Of a stretch of 64,000 nucleotides of DNA, positions 1 to 11,740 are shown in pieces. The first letter of the stretch is position 1. Each line of letters starts with the position of its first letter. The translations under genes were made by a program, and so were the position numbers. The DNA is taken from positions 1,228,313 to 1,292,312 of the forward strand of contig OZ026597.1 of assembly GCA_964020085.1 (NCBI GenBank), written 5' to 3'. Under the pieces are notes generated by a model. That model saw nothing but the letters and a program-made list of their open reading frames with translations. It was not told where the DNA came from and searched no databases. Source of the stretch: Micromussa lordhowensis (lineage: Eukaryota > Cnidaria > Anthozoa > Scleractinia > Lobophylliidae).

Positions 1-14
1 TAAAGTGAACTCAG

Positions 15-181
15 TGCAGAAAAATTTTTACACTGTATCAAAAACTTGACAGTTCAACTATGGGAAATGCCCTGCATACCTATTCAAGTATGTTATTTAC
101 GTTTTCAATTAAGCCTAAACAGGACAAAAACGTAAACTTAAAGCAATTTTCCTTTGAAGATCAAGTTTCATGTATTGTAAG
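15..181 (+). CDS. Candidate upstream exon of the peptidase-like gene (uncertain)
   Basis: An open frame runs to a strong donor (AAG then GTGAGT at 182) and ends in phase 2, exactly the phase needed by the acceptor at 2925/2926. An in-frame ATG lies at 60-62 and another at 90-92. An in-frame TGA at 6-8 limits how far it can extend, and a CAG ending at 14 could be an acceptor. The encoded peptide (for example FSFEDQVSCIVR at its end) is not recognised. The intron to the next exon would be about 2.7 kb and would hold the fold-back element at 1568-2280. A second open frame over the same bases makes the assignment uncertain. Confidence 0.3.
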
Positions 182-1567
182 GTGAGTGGGGTTTTGATTC
201 CACACAAAATGAAATCAACACTGTGTCTTGAGGAAGGGCCATGATAACCTGTCAATATTGGTTTGACTGAGTTTTATTAGGGATTAATATTATCTATAAA
301 TTGATCAACCTCTTGACCTGTGTTAATCTTGTGGGAAAAAAGCTGGGAGATCAAAGGATTCAGCGAAAGAGATCTGAGTGAATTGAAGCGGGGCTATTTA
401 GACGGTAAACAGTAGTGCTGAAAGAAATAATTGGTGAACCTTACATGGCCAGCTTGTCTAACTGACAAAGGTTACTGAAGAGACCAAAATGTTTTAGAAA
501 ATTAATACATGTCAAACCTATGTCTGATTGATTACAAGCAAAGCATTTCTTAAAGTTCAGTCTTTTTTTGTAGCCTGAGTTACAGTGCATTTACTGGAAC
601 CGGGCCACCCAGACAATGAACACCAATCAGATGGAAGAACTGAAACAATAAATTCCAACATTTTCAAATCCAGTTAATCAAATGTCCTAAGTTCAAATCC
701 AGCCATGCCAATCAAATGTCCGGTACAAAACAATGAAATTTCTGGCTACCTTTGAGAGATAATATAAGAACATAACAAAAGTAATAATGACTGTTATAGT
801 AACACTTGTGGAAGTTTGGGAGAACTCCAAAAAGCTGTGGAAACAAAACACTAAAATAAGTCTGACCCCCAGCTTAAAAAACTTGCCAAATTTTTGCAGA
901 CTGCCAAAATTTTGCAATCTTCAAAAAAGCCGAAGTGCTGCCTTGGAGGCTTCCAAATTGTGGCAACGCAAACAATTTTGTTTTCAACCATTAATTTAAC
1001 TGTCATATTTCTTAAAAGAGGTCTGGATGAAATATCATAACTATTACAGCAGCAAAATAACTTTGATTGGCTAGTCCAGTTTGGCATGTGCAATGGTGGG
1101 CCTAAGTTATTTTTTAAGTTGGTCCATCTGATCCTTTTCACAGTTATTCATTAAGGGAAACGAGGAACATGAGAGGCACTATTCTTTAAATGTTAAAGAC
1201 TCGTACCGTCAGTCTGGCTTCTGGCAGTAACATCAAGACCAAATGACCTCAGAGAGACAAGTTAATATTCCTTTGGTCGCAAATAAGGAAGCCAGTACTG
1301 TAAGTAGCATAAGTGGCAGCCCCTCAAATGAAAAAGAAGAGAATGCGAAGTAACCATTCTTGCTTAATTTGCACCCTAGATGACTCTCTTGAGGACAAGA
1401 GCCATTTAGCTGCATGCATTTGGATGGTTTGGGACTAATGTATATGTCAATCTGCCAACTTTTTGGTTATAATGTGTTAGTTTGATGTGGCCACTGCAAA
1501 GTTGCTAATTTTTGCCTTGCCAGAAATGAGAAAATATTTGAATTCACTCTAGTGTGACCCAGCCCTC

Positions 1568-2280
1568 AAGGTTACTGTATACTTTAAAAGCACCTTTAGA
1601 GGTGCCTCGTGTCCAAGGGATGTTGGGCGTCTGATTTAAACTGTAGATACCTAAACCGCTGTATCAAATTAAAGCTTATAGAGCTGGCTATCAAACTTTT
1701 CCAATTAAAAAATAAATAAAATGAATTGTCTAATTTTTCACGACCTCTAAATGTGAGCGTCCAAATCATCTTTTTGATCCCTTTTGAAAACTACAACTCC
1801 AAGGGAATTTGTTTGTTTGCCCTCAGATTTAGACAGTTGCCAGTTTCACATACTTATAAACAACAAAAAAGTGTCTGCAAAGTTTTGTTTCCAAAGGTTT
1901 TCTCTCCGAGAGTGATTTTTGTTCGATTGCTTCATATTTTTTTCTATCCTATTTCAAAATGTTCTGTAACTTTTCACTGAAATTGAATATGGCAAATAGC
2001 AGACACCTTTTTTAGTGCTTTGGGTCTGGAAATCGAGAGACAAATTAAGTATGAGAAAAACAAAATTCTCTTTGGCTTGTAGCTTTCAAAAGGTGATTCA
2101 GATGCTTGCATTTAGAGGTCGTAAAAAAATTGGCAATAAATTTTATTTCAAAATTCTAGGTATAGTGTGATAGCCAGCTCTGTTAGGTTAAATTTGATAT
2201 AGGGTTTTAGGTGTCTATAGTTTAAACCTGGCGAGCTACATTGCTTGGACGTGACACCTCCAAAGGTATATGGTTAACTT
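1568..2280. repeat. Long fold-back element (inverted repeat about 0.7 kb)
   Basis: The left part (about 1568-1700, containing GAGCTGGCTATCA) recurs as an imperfect reverse complement at about 2160-2280 (TGATAGCCAGCTC). Inner blocks also pair, for example CGACCTCTAAATG near 1741 with CATTTAGAGGTCG near 2110. The arms are diverged by substitutions and small gaps, so this is an old fold-back or MITE-like element. It carries no credible ORF. Confidence 0.75.
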
Positions 2281-2925
2281 AAATTTTTACAAATAAAGTA
2301 TTTCAAATAATTTCATAAATACATGTACACAAATCATGTAATTTTAGATTTTCACACAAGTTTGCTTAAACCAAATACAAATAATACACCTCATAATCAA
2401 AAGTGAGAGTGCACAAAGGTCAGCAGTCAAGAATAGCATACTGATTGTCAGTTAATTAGTTAATACGCCTGTGTGGAGGTGACAATATACCTGAACATTT
2501 GTCATAAGTTCATCCAAACTTTAGATGAACTTACAGCAGTGACTAAATAGCCAGACAGTAACATTTGAATGAAGGATGCATTCCGTATTTCCATGCTCTA
2601 CATTGCATGTCCTTTTGGGGTGAGACTGTTTGGATTAAAGCAATCCCATCCCTAAGCTTCTTCATGCTCAATTTTGTTGTCTGCAATATCAGAAAATAGC
2701 ACAGGTCCTATTTATAGTACTGATTGTCCTAACATGTATAAAATAACAAGAACTGTTTACAGGAAAGTCCTGTTTTCTTAAAATTTAGAGTGGTGCAACT
2801 GTTTTGCATCTTTCACATTAGTTTTTAGCTTACTATGCACACAAGGTTTGTTTCACTTGACATTTAACCTATCCAATGGCCTGTTCCTTATTTTATAACA
2901 TTAACCCATATTCTCCACCTTTCAG

Positions 2926-4083
2926 GAATAAAAACAGAAATGAGGGCTGGCACTATGGCGATGATTATATTGTGGTTACTCATCCTCCAAATTTATCTAA
3001 TACATCGTTGCACAATAATAATGTATCTTGGGAAGCACAGGAGGAAATTTACACTCTATCGGACGCTATAAGTCAGGATGACATTATGGGTTTGAGGCCT
3101 ATCTTTAGAAAGGATCTCCCAGACAAGTACGTTGCTTATTGGGAGGCTAAACTGAATGGAAGAAGTGGTGAAAAATATGTTATCATTTCAGCTGGTAAGT
3201 ATATGGTTACCAGTACATGTAATTTAGCTCTATTTAAGTACTATGCATGTATAACCTGTGAACACACCTATATGAGGTATGGTGAGCCACTTATTGGCTC
3301 ACTAGACGTTTCTGGTGGAGATCTCTTATGTTGTGTTCTCCACCATCACAAGCCTTTCTCAAACTGAATGTTTTGTAATTTTAGTGTAAACATTTTCATA
3401 CTGGAGATGGAAATCTTTTTTTGAATTCAGACAGAAGTGTTGGTTTGTCAAAGTTATTGCAGATACTTTTTGACAGAAGATTAAACTTGCATACACTAAT
3501 GAAGACAGGTGTTTAAAAATTTGACATTTTTTCACTTCTTGTTTAGATGAATGGGTGGTATACAGCCCAAGGGACGGGATTGCTATGTTGTGGTGCAACA
3601 TTACCATTGGCACCCTTTTGTTTTTGTTTTTTTGCATGGTCATGGACCAAGAAGGAGTTGAGGTCCATAAGCACCCAATATCCAGCCATCTTGACTTAAC
3701 AAGCTTGGTCAATAAAGGTCTTATTATATGGAAAAGAAAAAAATTTTCTTGTGGCACACAACAAGTAATTGAGCAGGCAAGAAAGTGCCATCTTACTAAT
3801 ACATACCTGCTTGTGTAGTCATCACAATGCGGGATATGGTTCATCTTGCCCCCTTGTGGAGCCATGTACATGTAGTAAATGTACATGTAGTATTTAGTAA
3901 ATAATAATTAACAATTATTCACCGAACTGGAGGTAAATATCCACCACTTTCACCGACACTGAGATGAATAATTGTTTTAGTATATACCACACAAGCTGAA
4001 TAACTAGCAGCCCAAAGAGTAACTTCATTAGTTAAAATATAGTGGCAAAAGCCACTTTGTTTTTCTTCGGCTGCTCGGAGGTG

Positions 4084-4120
<37 letters not shown>

Positions 4121-7100
4121 AGTGCCGGCGAAAAGTACTATTCACTTGTGTGGTATATACTAATGTGTATTATTACAATTAAACAAGAACAACGGAAAAT
4201 ACCATTTGAATTTGGATGGGGACCAACTTCACAAAATTTGCTATGCAGCAAATTTTATCAGTTTGATTTCATATTGCATTCCATAACAAAAATATGAGGT
4301 GATCTTATTAGTATTTTTCTAACTTTATTGATCAACTATCTTTGAAAATCATGACTGATGTTGAAAAAACATGGACAAAGCTTTCTATGAACACTGCAAA
4401 AATAATGTACATGTATTTTTCAGATCCTGGCAGAGCTCCCAAGAGATCCCAAAAGTGAATTTCATGCACTGTACATGATCATTTTACATGTGAATATTTT
4501 GTTGATTAGTGCTTTCATTGAGAAACCTTTCCAATACAACTTTGTTTCCTGCATTGTAAAATTAGTTACCAGTAAAGTAAAGGTAATTAATAGATGAGAG
4601 CAAAAATCTGTACTTGTACATGTATGTTCATGTTACTTTTATGTTTTCATCCAGCAAGGCAAACTGGTGACCACCGTCTTGTTGAACAAGGAGCTTTACC
4701 AAGCCCCTCAGATGTGCTTACTGAGCAAGCCAGACAAAATGGTTATGGCTGTCACAAAGTTTATCGACTGAGGCCTGATGGGCTTATGGCATGTGAAGAC
4801 ACTGATGTTAACAGAATAGTCGCAGCAACAAGGGGTGTTGATACTGATTCTTGGGTGTGTACATGTACATAGCTGTTCTTAATAATGTAAACATGGCAGT
4901 TTCTAAAGAAATTGTGTTTGAAGAGCTTAAATTGCAATTTTTGTACTGACTGCCATACGTTTAGTAAGTTTTTAGTAATAAGAATTTGTCAGTTCATCTG
5001 GACAACATCTTACGTTGTTTGAAAGCTTTCTTAATCGTTGTCGTGAAATTGATTTTGTTAAGAGAACTGATGTCTTCAACCAGAACTATTTTTACGTTAA
5101 GCTGGAACCTTAAGAGACAAAAATAGCAATTTAGTAACTGGTTTATACCAGCCACGCTAACGTAACTAACTGTGAGATCAAAGCACTGAGGTGAGACACG
5201 TGTAGGTGGATTATGTGGGATAATGGAATTTAAGCCGTACTTGGCGGATAATCCGGTGGATTTGTGAACAAGACAGCACAGGTCAGTGCTGCTAAACTGA
5301 GATTTACAAGGCATAATATAAGAGATCAACATGTAAACATAATCGGTCATATGGCTCTGAAAATACACCAAAAATAACCTGATAAGCTGCTGTATGTACC
5401 GACAGCGTCTCTTTACAATACAGGATACAATGTAGCTGCACAGCAGATTAGGACTAACTTAATCGTCAAATCCGCTATGAGAAGGGTTGCATTTTTGTGC
5501 TGAATTTCACGTTGAAGTCACGACATAAGCTGTCCTTTGTCGAAGTTTGAGAGGCAAAGCCTCTTGTCACGCCAATTTTACCTCCCAATCCATGTTCTAA
5601 TAGCGGATGGGACGGCTCTGTGTTCGTTATTCCGTTTGACCTTCCTGTTGTGTCAGTGTTAATGCAACGTCACCTGTAGCTACGTCCTGAATTTCTTGTG
5701 CGAGGAAGAGAATAGCAACAAATTTGTTAAGATTCAAGTATATTTGTGAGACATACCATCCCACCGAAGCGAATATCTGTTCAACCCAAGATCGGTCTGT
5801 GATGACTACTAGCCAACCAGTCAGTGACAAGTCTCGTCTTAGTCTTAGTTACAAGCTTCTGCTTGAAATATTAATTCTCATTACTGCTGTTGTTGATGCT
5901 GAGAATTTGGTAATACACGATCAAGACCATATCTCTTAGTTAATTATCTATCTGTATTGTTGTCGCCCGTCTGTTTGACAATGACAAGGTTAAAGGTGTT
6001 AGGGGTGACTATATTTTATTCAGACCACGTAATAAAGAAGCTTGTTTGTGACTAGTGTGGTGATCTATCACACAGAAAATTAACTGGAGGAATTTGGACA
6101 AACAAGTTACCCGTGCTTTACCGGGGTTAAAAAAAGAATGGGACGAGTTGGCTGAACGAGTTCAAAAGATGCCAGAGTGGAACAGGTTTCAGTGGTTGTC
6201 GATGAAAACAGGTACGTAACGTGTACAAGGATCCTAAATGGGTTTGAGGACTCCAGGAACCATATTAAACATGTTTGCCAGGGTCTAACATGCTTGAGAG
6301 CCAAGACTTGTGTTTCGTAATCAAAAGGCTTTTTTCTGACTGTGATGAAACGCAACTTGAGCGTCTGCTTCATTCTTCGAACTTTCATTGGAATAATTAC
6401 AGACACCTGAAAGTCGATAGTCGATAGAGGTGAATGATCATCATCCAATAACGTGTTAAGAGTCTTCTGCGAGGGTGTTTTTCTTTTCGTTTTTTCTTGT
6501 GCATGACTCGGACCCCATTGTATTCTAAACACTTTTCACAATTTCTTTCAGGTGTAAGACCACAGCTCACAACACCAGCTGAGCCGTTAACAACTGAGCC
6601 AACGGCAAAGCCAACCAGCCTAGAAACAGAATTCAATTTTCAAGTGGAAGAGACTGAAGATGGGTTCAAGGCGGAACTGGGACTCCGTCCGGGCGACTCG
6701 GTTCGCATTCCACTCGGACAAGGGTTCCGTGAAGTTCGTATCAAGTTTGTTGGGCTTCGGGACGGTGATATGAAGAAGACAAAGAACTGGAAAAAGCATT
6801 GGCAGAAACGACTCTGCCGGGTGTTGTGTGGCATGTGTGAAGGAGAGGGTTATCTGGATATGACGATGGTTAGCAAACGTTTCTTCAAACTGACAAAGAT
6901 GGGTGATCGCTTCATCAAAGTGAAAGTCGATGCAGATGAGACTTTCGTGCGAAGACATCTTGAAGGAAGAGAAATACGCTTCAAAGTAGAGCTGCGAACC
7001 CGCGGGGCTCGAGATATGATAATTAACTACGGCATTATCCTGAGAAGTAGTAGAAATCGGCGCGCTTCCTCTGACGAATATTTCAGAATTCCGCATGAAG

Positions 7101-9909
7101 AGTTGTTTCCAAGGTACCGCCAGCCCCAACACGGCCAATGCATGTCGGGTTCGGGTCCAGTGGCCTGGGCAAAAATACTTGGTTACTATGACAACGTGGC
7201 GGCAAGGACTTCCAAATCAAAATATCCGTAAGTGGTTGTCGTAATTTAGGGTGGATTTCGAGTGACGATCGTTTAATCAAAACCAAAGTTATTTTAGAGT
7301 TATCTCAAAGTTAAGTCATCAACTCCATTAGGAGTCCTTGTAGGGCAATGTGCCAGTGGCGAGTTTGGCGTAGCAAAGATATCAGTGACGTCACTTATTG
7401 TTTTTAATATGCCAACCAGAGAACTATTGGCTGATGAAACAAAGAATTCTTTTGTTTAATGTTTTGAACATTTAAATAACAAAACGAATGTCTGTAAACG
7501 AATATCTTCCCTATTGAAGCTGATCGATCCTTTGGCGTGATTGATAGAAAACAGTTGAAAAGATAGTCATTGGATCAAGTTTTGATGTATCCATTCAGCA
7601 AAATCGCATTGATGTTTGTCTTGCTATGGATTTTTCTTACCTGCCGTAATTTATTCTATAAGCTACTCAGTAAAAAAAAATTGAGATGAAAATTAGAATC
7701 TGTTGTTGGAAATGCAATGTTCTCCAGAAGCGCCGACGTCCGGCGTTTTCTCCGGCTACTCGCGTTTCAAGCGCCGGCTCCTTTTGTTAGACAGAACGAC
7801 AGAAAATGATTCTTCTGTTTTAATTTTTTCAGAATTTCGAACGTGCATGTAGCTAGAATTTGCGCTTTAAATCTCAAGTTCCAAAAACAGTAAGCGAACA
7901 TGACAACTCTAATAGTTTTAGGAAGGCAACATTCTGATAAAGAGAAGTTAGATTTTCATGAGGTCGCATTTCACTACTAGTTGCTAAACAAAGCTTGCTA
8001 AACACTAAACACGGCTGCCATGTTGAAAGTCAGACCGAGTCTCTAAGCATCTGTTCCTGCATATCTTGGAATGAAAATAAAATGGCATGAAAATAGGAGA
8101 CTTCAATTTTGTCAAACTTTGAAAATTGGTTTTAAGGAGGCTGGCAACAGTTTGCAGCACTTTTCTAACAGCTATACGTTGAGGGATGAATACTACCACT
8201 GTTTAACAAGTGATGCTACGATAATGGTATCATACAAATTCCCAATCATTGGTAAGTTGCAATCATCTATTTTACATAACAGGTTACCATAGCAACAATA
8301 TTACCTGCTAAAAAACACCCTTAATTTTAGCTTTGAGCGCTTATAACGCAAAAACGAGCTCGGTGACCCCTATTTTTATTATCGAATTATACTAAGCATG
8401 CTAACATGCAACTTTTTGCAAAGTTTAAAAAATTCTGTGGGGTGGGTTCAGAGCCACCTTAGATTTTCGAAAATGTTAGGTTGCCCTTCACCCACTCCAC
8501 AGAATTTTTTTAAACTTTGCAAAAAGTTGCATCTTAGCATACTTATTATAATTCGGTAATAAAAAGTGGGGGTCATCGAGCTCGTTTTCGAGTTATAAGC
8601 GCTGAACGCTAAAATTAAGGGTGTTTTTAGCAGGTCATATTGTTGCTATGGTAACCTATTGTGGCATAAATCTTGACAGCAATATGTTTATCAATGATTG
8701 GGCAGTTTTTTGATACAATAATTTTGGCATCAACCGATATAGAGTGATTTTAATGATCCATCAAAGTCTACGTCTTGGAAAGTGCTGGAAACTGTTTGAG
8801 CCACCTGAAGTCATTGAAAGAAGTTAAAAAGATAAACGTCGTTTATTACAAGTAATAATTACTTTACAATTATTGTACGGCAAACTTTGTAATTGCTGTA
8901 ACTGCTAGTAAATACTCCAATTTGTATAAAAACGGCACAAAAACTGACCAAAAGTGGCACCTCTTTTCTTGTCGCAGACGTCAGATCGCATCTCCAGCGA
9001 TGCAGTGCATGCCCCCGTCCTCCCCGTGAAGTTCATCTCCTTCAAACGCTGACTACTTTAAAATCTTCGGAGAACACTGAAATAGTTAAGCAATAGACCA
9101 CAAGTTTCTATGGGTTATAGGCTGTTTAACCACGTGGGATGTTGGTAGAACACGAGAAGAATTTGTAAATGACGAGCCGCAGGCGAGTGGTTTACGAATT
9201 CTTCGAGTGTTCTACCAACATCCCAAGTGGTTTATCAGCCTCAAACCCATAGAAACTTGTGGTCTATTGCTTTTACATAATAATTCAGAAGACGCGCGAT
9301 TTTTCCATGGGTTTACCGGCACAATAACCCATAGCTGATTGACCAATCAGAGCGCGCGCATTGATTTGGTTATTATATAATACAAATTAAACCAATTTGA
9401 ATGTTATTCTTCTCTTTTACAGATCAATAAGTCAAATGGTAGGTTTGTCCACACATCTGCCATTAACAATGGACACGTCGGTGGAGAACGTGACACGACG
9501 AATCTTTCACAACCTTGGATCGCACTGTTCGCCTCACGGTAGAGGAGTAACCTCTCCTGCTCAAATGACGCAAATCAAGAAAGTCCTGGGACGAGAGCTC
9601 AAGGTTATTCACCGAGGAGATCATAAAGGAAAGAATGGCCCTTGGACAGACTTGATAATTAACCTTCTTCAAAGGGGCTCACCTGTCATTGTCAGTAAAG
9701 AGACAAGTTATCTCGGTGAACACCATTATATGGTTGTGACAAGAATCCGACAGAGCGCTGAGTACTACAGTTTTTGTCATCGCAAAACCGGTGTATGCTC
9801 ACCGTGGACTTTAAAGGAAGAATCACTCATGTTTGTTCATGAAGATGACAGCCCTGGAAAATGGGTTAGCGCTGACACTCATTTTGTTGCTGCGATCATT
9901 GAGATATAA
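2926..9909 (+). CDS. Cysteine-peptidase-like (C39/C10-like, GPVAWA motif) protein, 5' end unresolved
   Basis: Spliced model with exons 2926-3194, 4655-4854, 6076-6211, 6552-7227 and 9423-9909. All junctions are GT-AG and phases agree (2, 1, 0, 1, 2), giving at least 588 residues up to TAA. The N-terminal part (WHYGDDYIVV, VAYWEAKL) and the middle part (Pro/Thr-rich linker followed by a charged beta-rich domain) match no family I can name. The C-terminal about 220 residues look like a papain-fold peptidase. The block HGQCMSGSGPVAWAKILGYY resembles the nucleophile helix of C39/C10 peptidases, and GEHHYMVVT resembles the active-site His strand. The residue directly before GP, normally Cys in C39-type motifs, is Ser here, although a Cys lies four residues earlier. 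Catalysis is therefore doubtful. The exon at 6076-6211 encodes KINWRNL...WLSMKTG and is supported by phase on both sides. The start codon is not established; see the candidate exon at 15-181. Confidence 0.75.
3977..4163. repeat. Fold-back MITE-like element in intron
   Basis: A perfect 19-base terminal inverted repeat (TTAGTATATACCACACAAG at 3977-3995, its reverse complement at 4145-4163) encloses about 150 bases. An internal hairpin pairs GGAGGTGA with TCACCTCC. It lies in the intron between the first two confident exons of the peptidase-like gene. Confidence 0.8.
8281..8657. repeat. Fold-back element with arms of about 170 bases
   Basis: AGGTTACCATAGCAACAATA at 8281 pairs with TATTGTTGCTATGGTAACCT ending at 8657. 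Pairing continues inward through AAGTTTAAAAAATTCTGTGG and CCACAGAATTTTTTTAAACTT. The arms are nearly identical, so the insertion is probably young. It lies in the last intron (7228-9422) of the peptidase-like gene. Confidence 0.85.
9090..9270. repeat. Fold-back MITE-like element in intron
   Basis: GCAATAGACCACAAGTTTCT at 9090 is repeated inverted as AGAAACTTGTGGTCTATTGC ending at 9270. Inner arms pair through GGATGTTGGTAGAACAC and GTGTTCTACCAACATCC. It is in the last intron of the peptidase-like gene, about 150 bases upstream of its final exon. Confidence 0.85.
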
Positions 9910-11740
9910 AACAACTCAAGACAGTACCAGTACTGGTGCCGCTGTCACAGCTCGATCAACTCGATTGGTCGCTGATCATGTCCATAACTTTGTGGACGTT
10001 ATGCTCCATTGTTCATGAAACTGTAGACTGGAGAAAACCCGTGAAAATGGATGTACCATCATGAATGAACCATAAACTCGAGCCCCTGTCTGTGACAGTG
10101 AGTTACCGAGTCAAGCGACTTTGTAAATAGTGTAATGTAGTAAGCTAAGATTTCAACGGTTGGTTCTACAACGCAGCCTTGATTTATGAATATGTTATAT
10201 TTGTAAAGTCGCAATTTATTTTTTAGGCGCAGATTTTGTATTGTACGAAGATGACCTTTTTTATTCCATATTGTAACCATCTCGTCAAGAGTGTTGCTTT
10301 TCATATTCATATAGCTTTTCCATGTAGAGGTCTCGCCATTTAAACATCAAGTCTCTTTAGTAGCCTTTTCACGGAATGCCTCTCCCCACTGCGTGTAGTG
10401 TGACGAACGTGTGATCAACTTCTTATTTCTCCTTACCGTAACAACACAGTCCAGTAGATCAGTAAGGAGAGTAAAGAATATTGTCAAGTATTAGGAGACA
10501 TCTTGATGTACAACTGAATTCTCCCAACTACACCTGCAACATTGAAATAAATGTATGGAGTCGGTCAGGAGAATTTTTCATCATTTTTTGTATGAAACAT
10601 TATTTTATAGTAATATTATTTCAGGTACGATTGGTGTGAGTGGGGTTCCATAGGCTAACGACGTGGCCTGTGAAAGGACCGCTTGCTTTCACCGGCTAAC
10701 AATCGCTGTAGAAAAATATTTTTCTTTTCTAAAAAAATCTTGTGTTCACTTTTTGAACAGTTTAAGCTATAGACTGTTCGGTCCTTTCTGTAATCGCATC
10801 AAGTAGAGATACCACTTAATAAACATAAATTGAAACCAGGCGAATTATTTTTATTTTGGTTGGTCGCCTGTTTCACTGCGAGTGTTGACCATTTTACAGT
10901 CCAAATGAGCGGACCACTTCTCCAGTATTTAGTATGGGGGTTGCGAGGGTCGAAAGTGACAAAGCGATCGATATTCCTCCATCCAAAGCACATCACATTT
11001 AAATAACTACGTAAACACCTGCACGGCACATAAGGCCATGTTTCACCTCGAACTAAATATATTTCAAAGTTAGTTATGCGAAAAAAAAGAAAACAAACAA
11101 ACAAAGTGAAGGATTGCTAAAACGGGCCTTTTTATAACCCAGAGGTTCATTTTTAAAGAACCGTAGTGTACTTTTCTAACATTTCGAGGAGTTGTTTCGA
11201 TATACCCCTGGCTTCCGTCCAAGACGCTGACAGTGAATACTGGCTTTATTTTGTCCATTTGTCAATTTAAATAATACATAGCAATCTCCCGTAACTGTTT
11301 TTTTTCACAGCCCTTAGGTGATCCTCCGTGGGTTACTCGGCATTCTGTAGTACTTGTTTGACCATGGATGTGGTGCCTATTTGTGAGGAAAATTGGGTTT
11401 GGAGCAACAACTAGCTTTCTTGAGGCAACTGCTTAAGTCGGTTCGCTCCGACTTAAAATATAATTCTATTTCAGCGATTTTTAACTGCATTTTTGGTGGC
11501 AATGACTCACTCCTTCCATCGAAATGCAAATTTTCGTTGACAGAATACTGAATAGGCCACCTGTGTTGCGAAGGGGAACTGCACGAAACAAATTAGCAAT
11601 CTTTAAATAATTGATAACCATTCACCTTTGGACAGTGCTGCAAAGCCTTCGATGCTCAGCTAAGCACCAGTGAGGTAACATCGCTGCACAAACGTGTTTT
11701 TCCCTGACCTTGAAACAGACTTCACAGCTCAAAGCCCACC
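9910..11740. other. 3' flank of the peptidase-like gene and intergenic DNA
   Basis: AATAAA at 10546-10551 is a possible polyadenylation signal, about 640 bases past the stop. The short open frames here (for example minus strand 10799-11104) lack splice context and recognisable domains. The last few hundred bases before 11741 should contain the promoter of the Tae4-like/Hint gene, but I see no clear TATA box. Confidence 0.5.

Noticed and set aside
4..87. Alternative frame with a GTATGT donor at 88 (SELSAEKFLHC...)
   Set aside because: An in-frame TAA lies at 1-3, and its phase 0 does not fit the next exon at 2926; kept only as a competing idea to the exon at 15-181.
6107..7138. Minus-strand ORFs of 141 and 172 codons
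   Set aside because: They are antisense shadows of the plus-strand exons at 6076-6211 and 6552-7227, which have consistent phases and splice sites.
10799..11258. Minus-strand ORFs of 101 and 62 codons between the peptidase-like and Hint genes
   Set aside because: Overlapping frames without domain, signal peptide or splice support.
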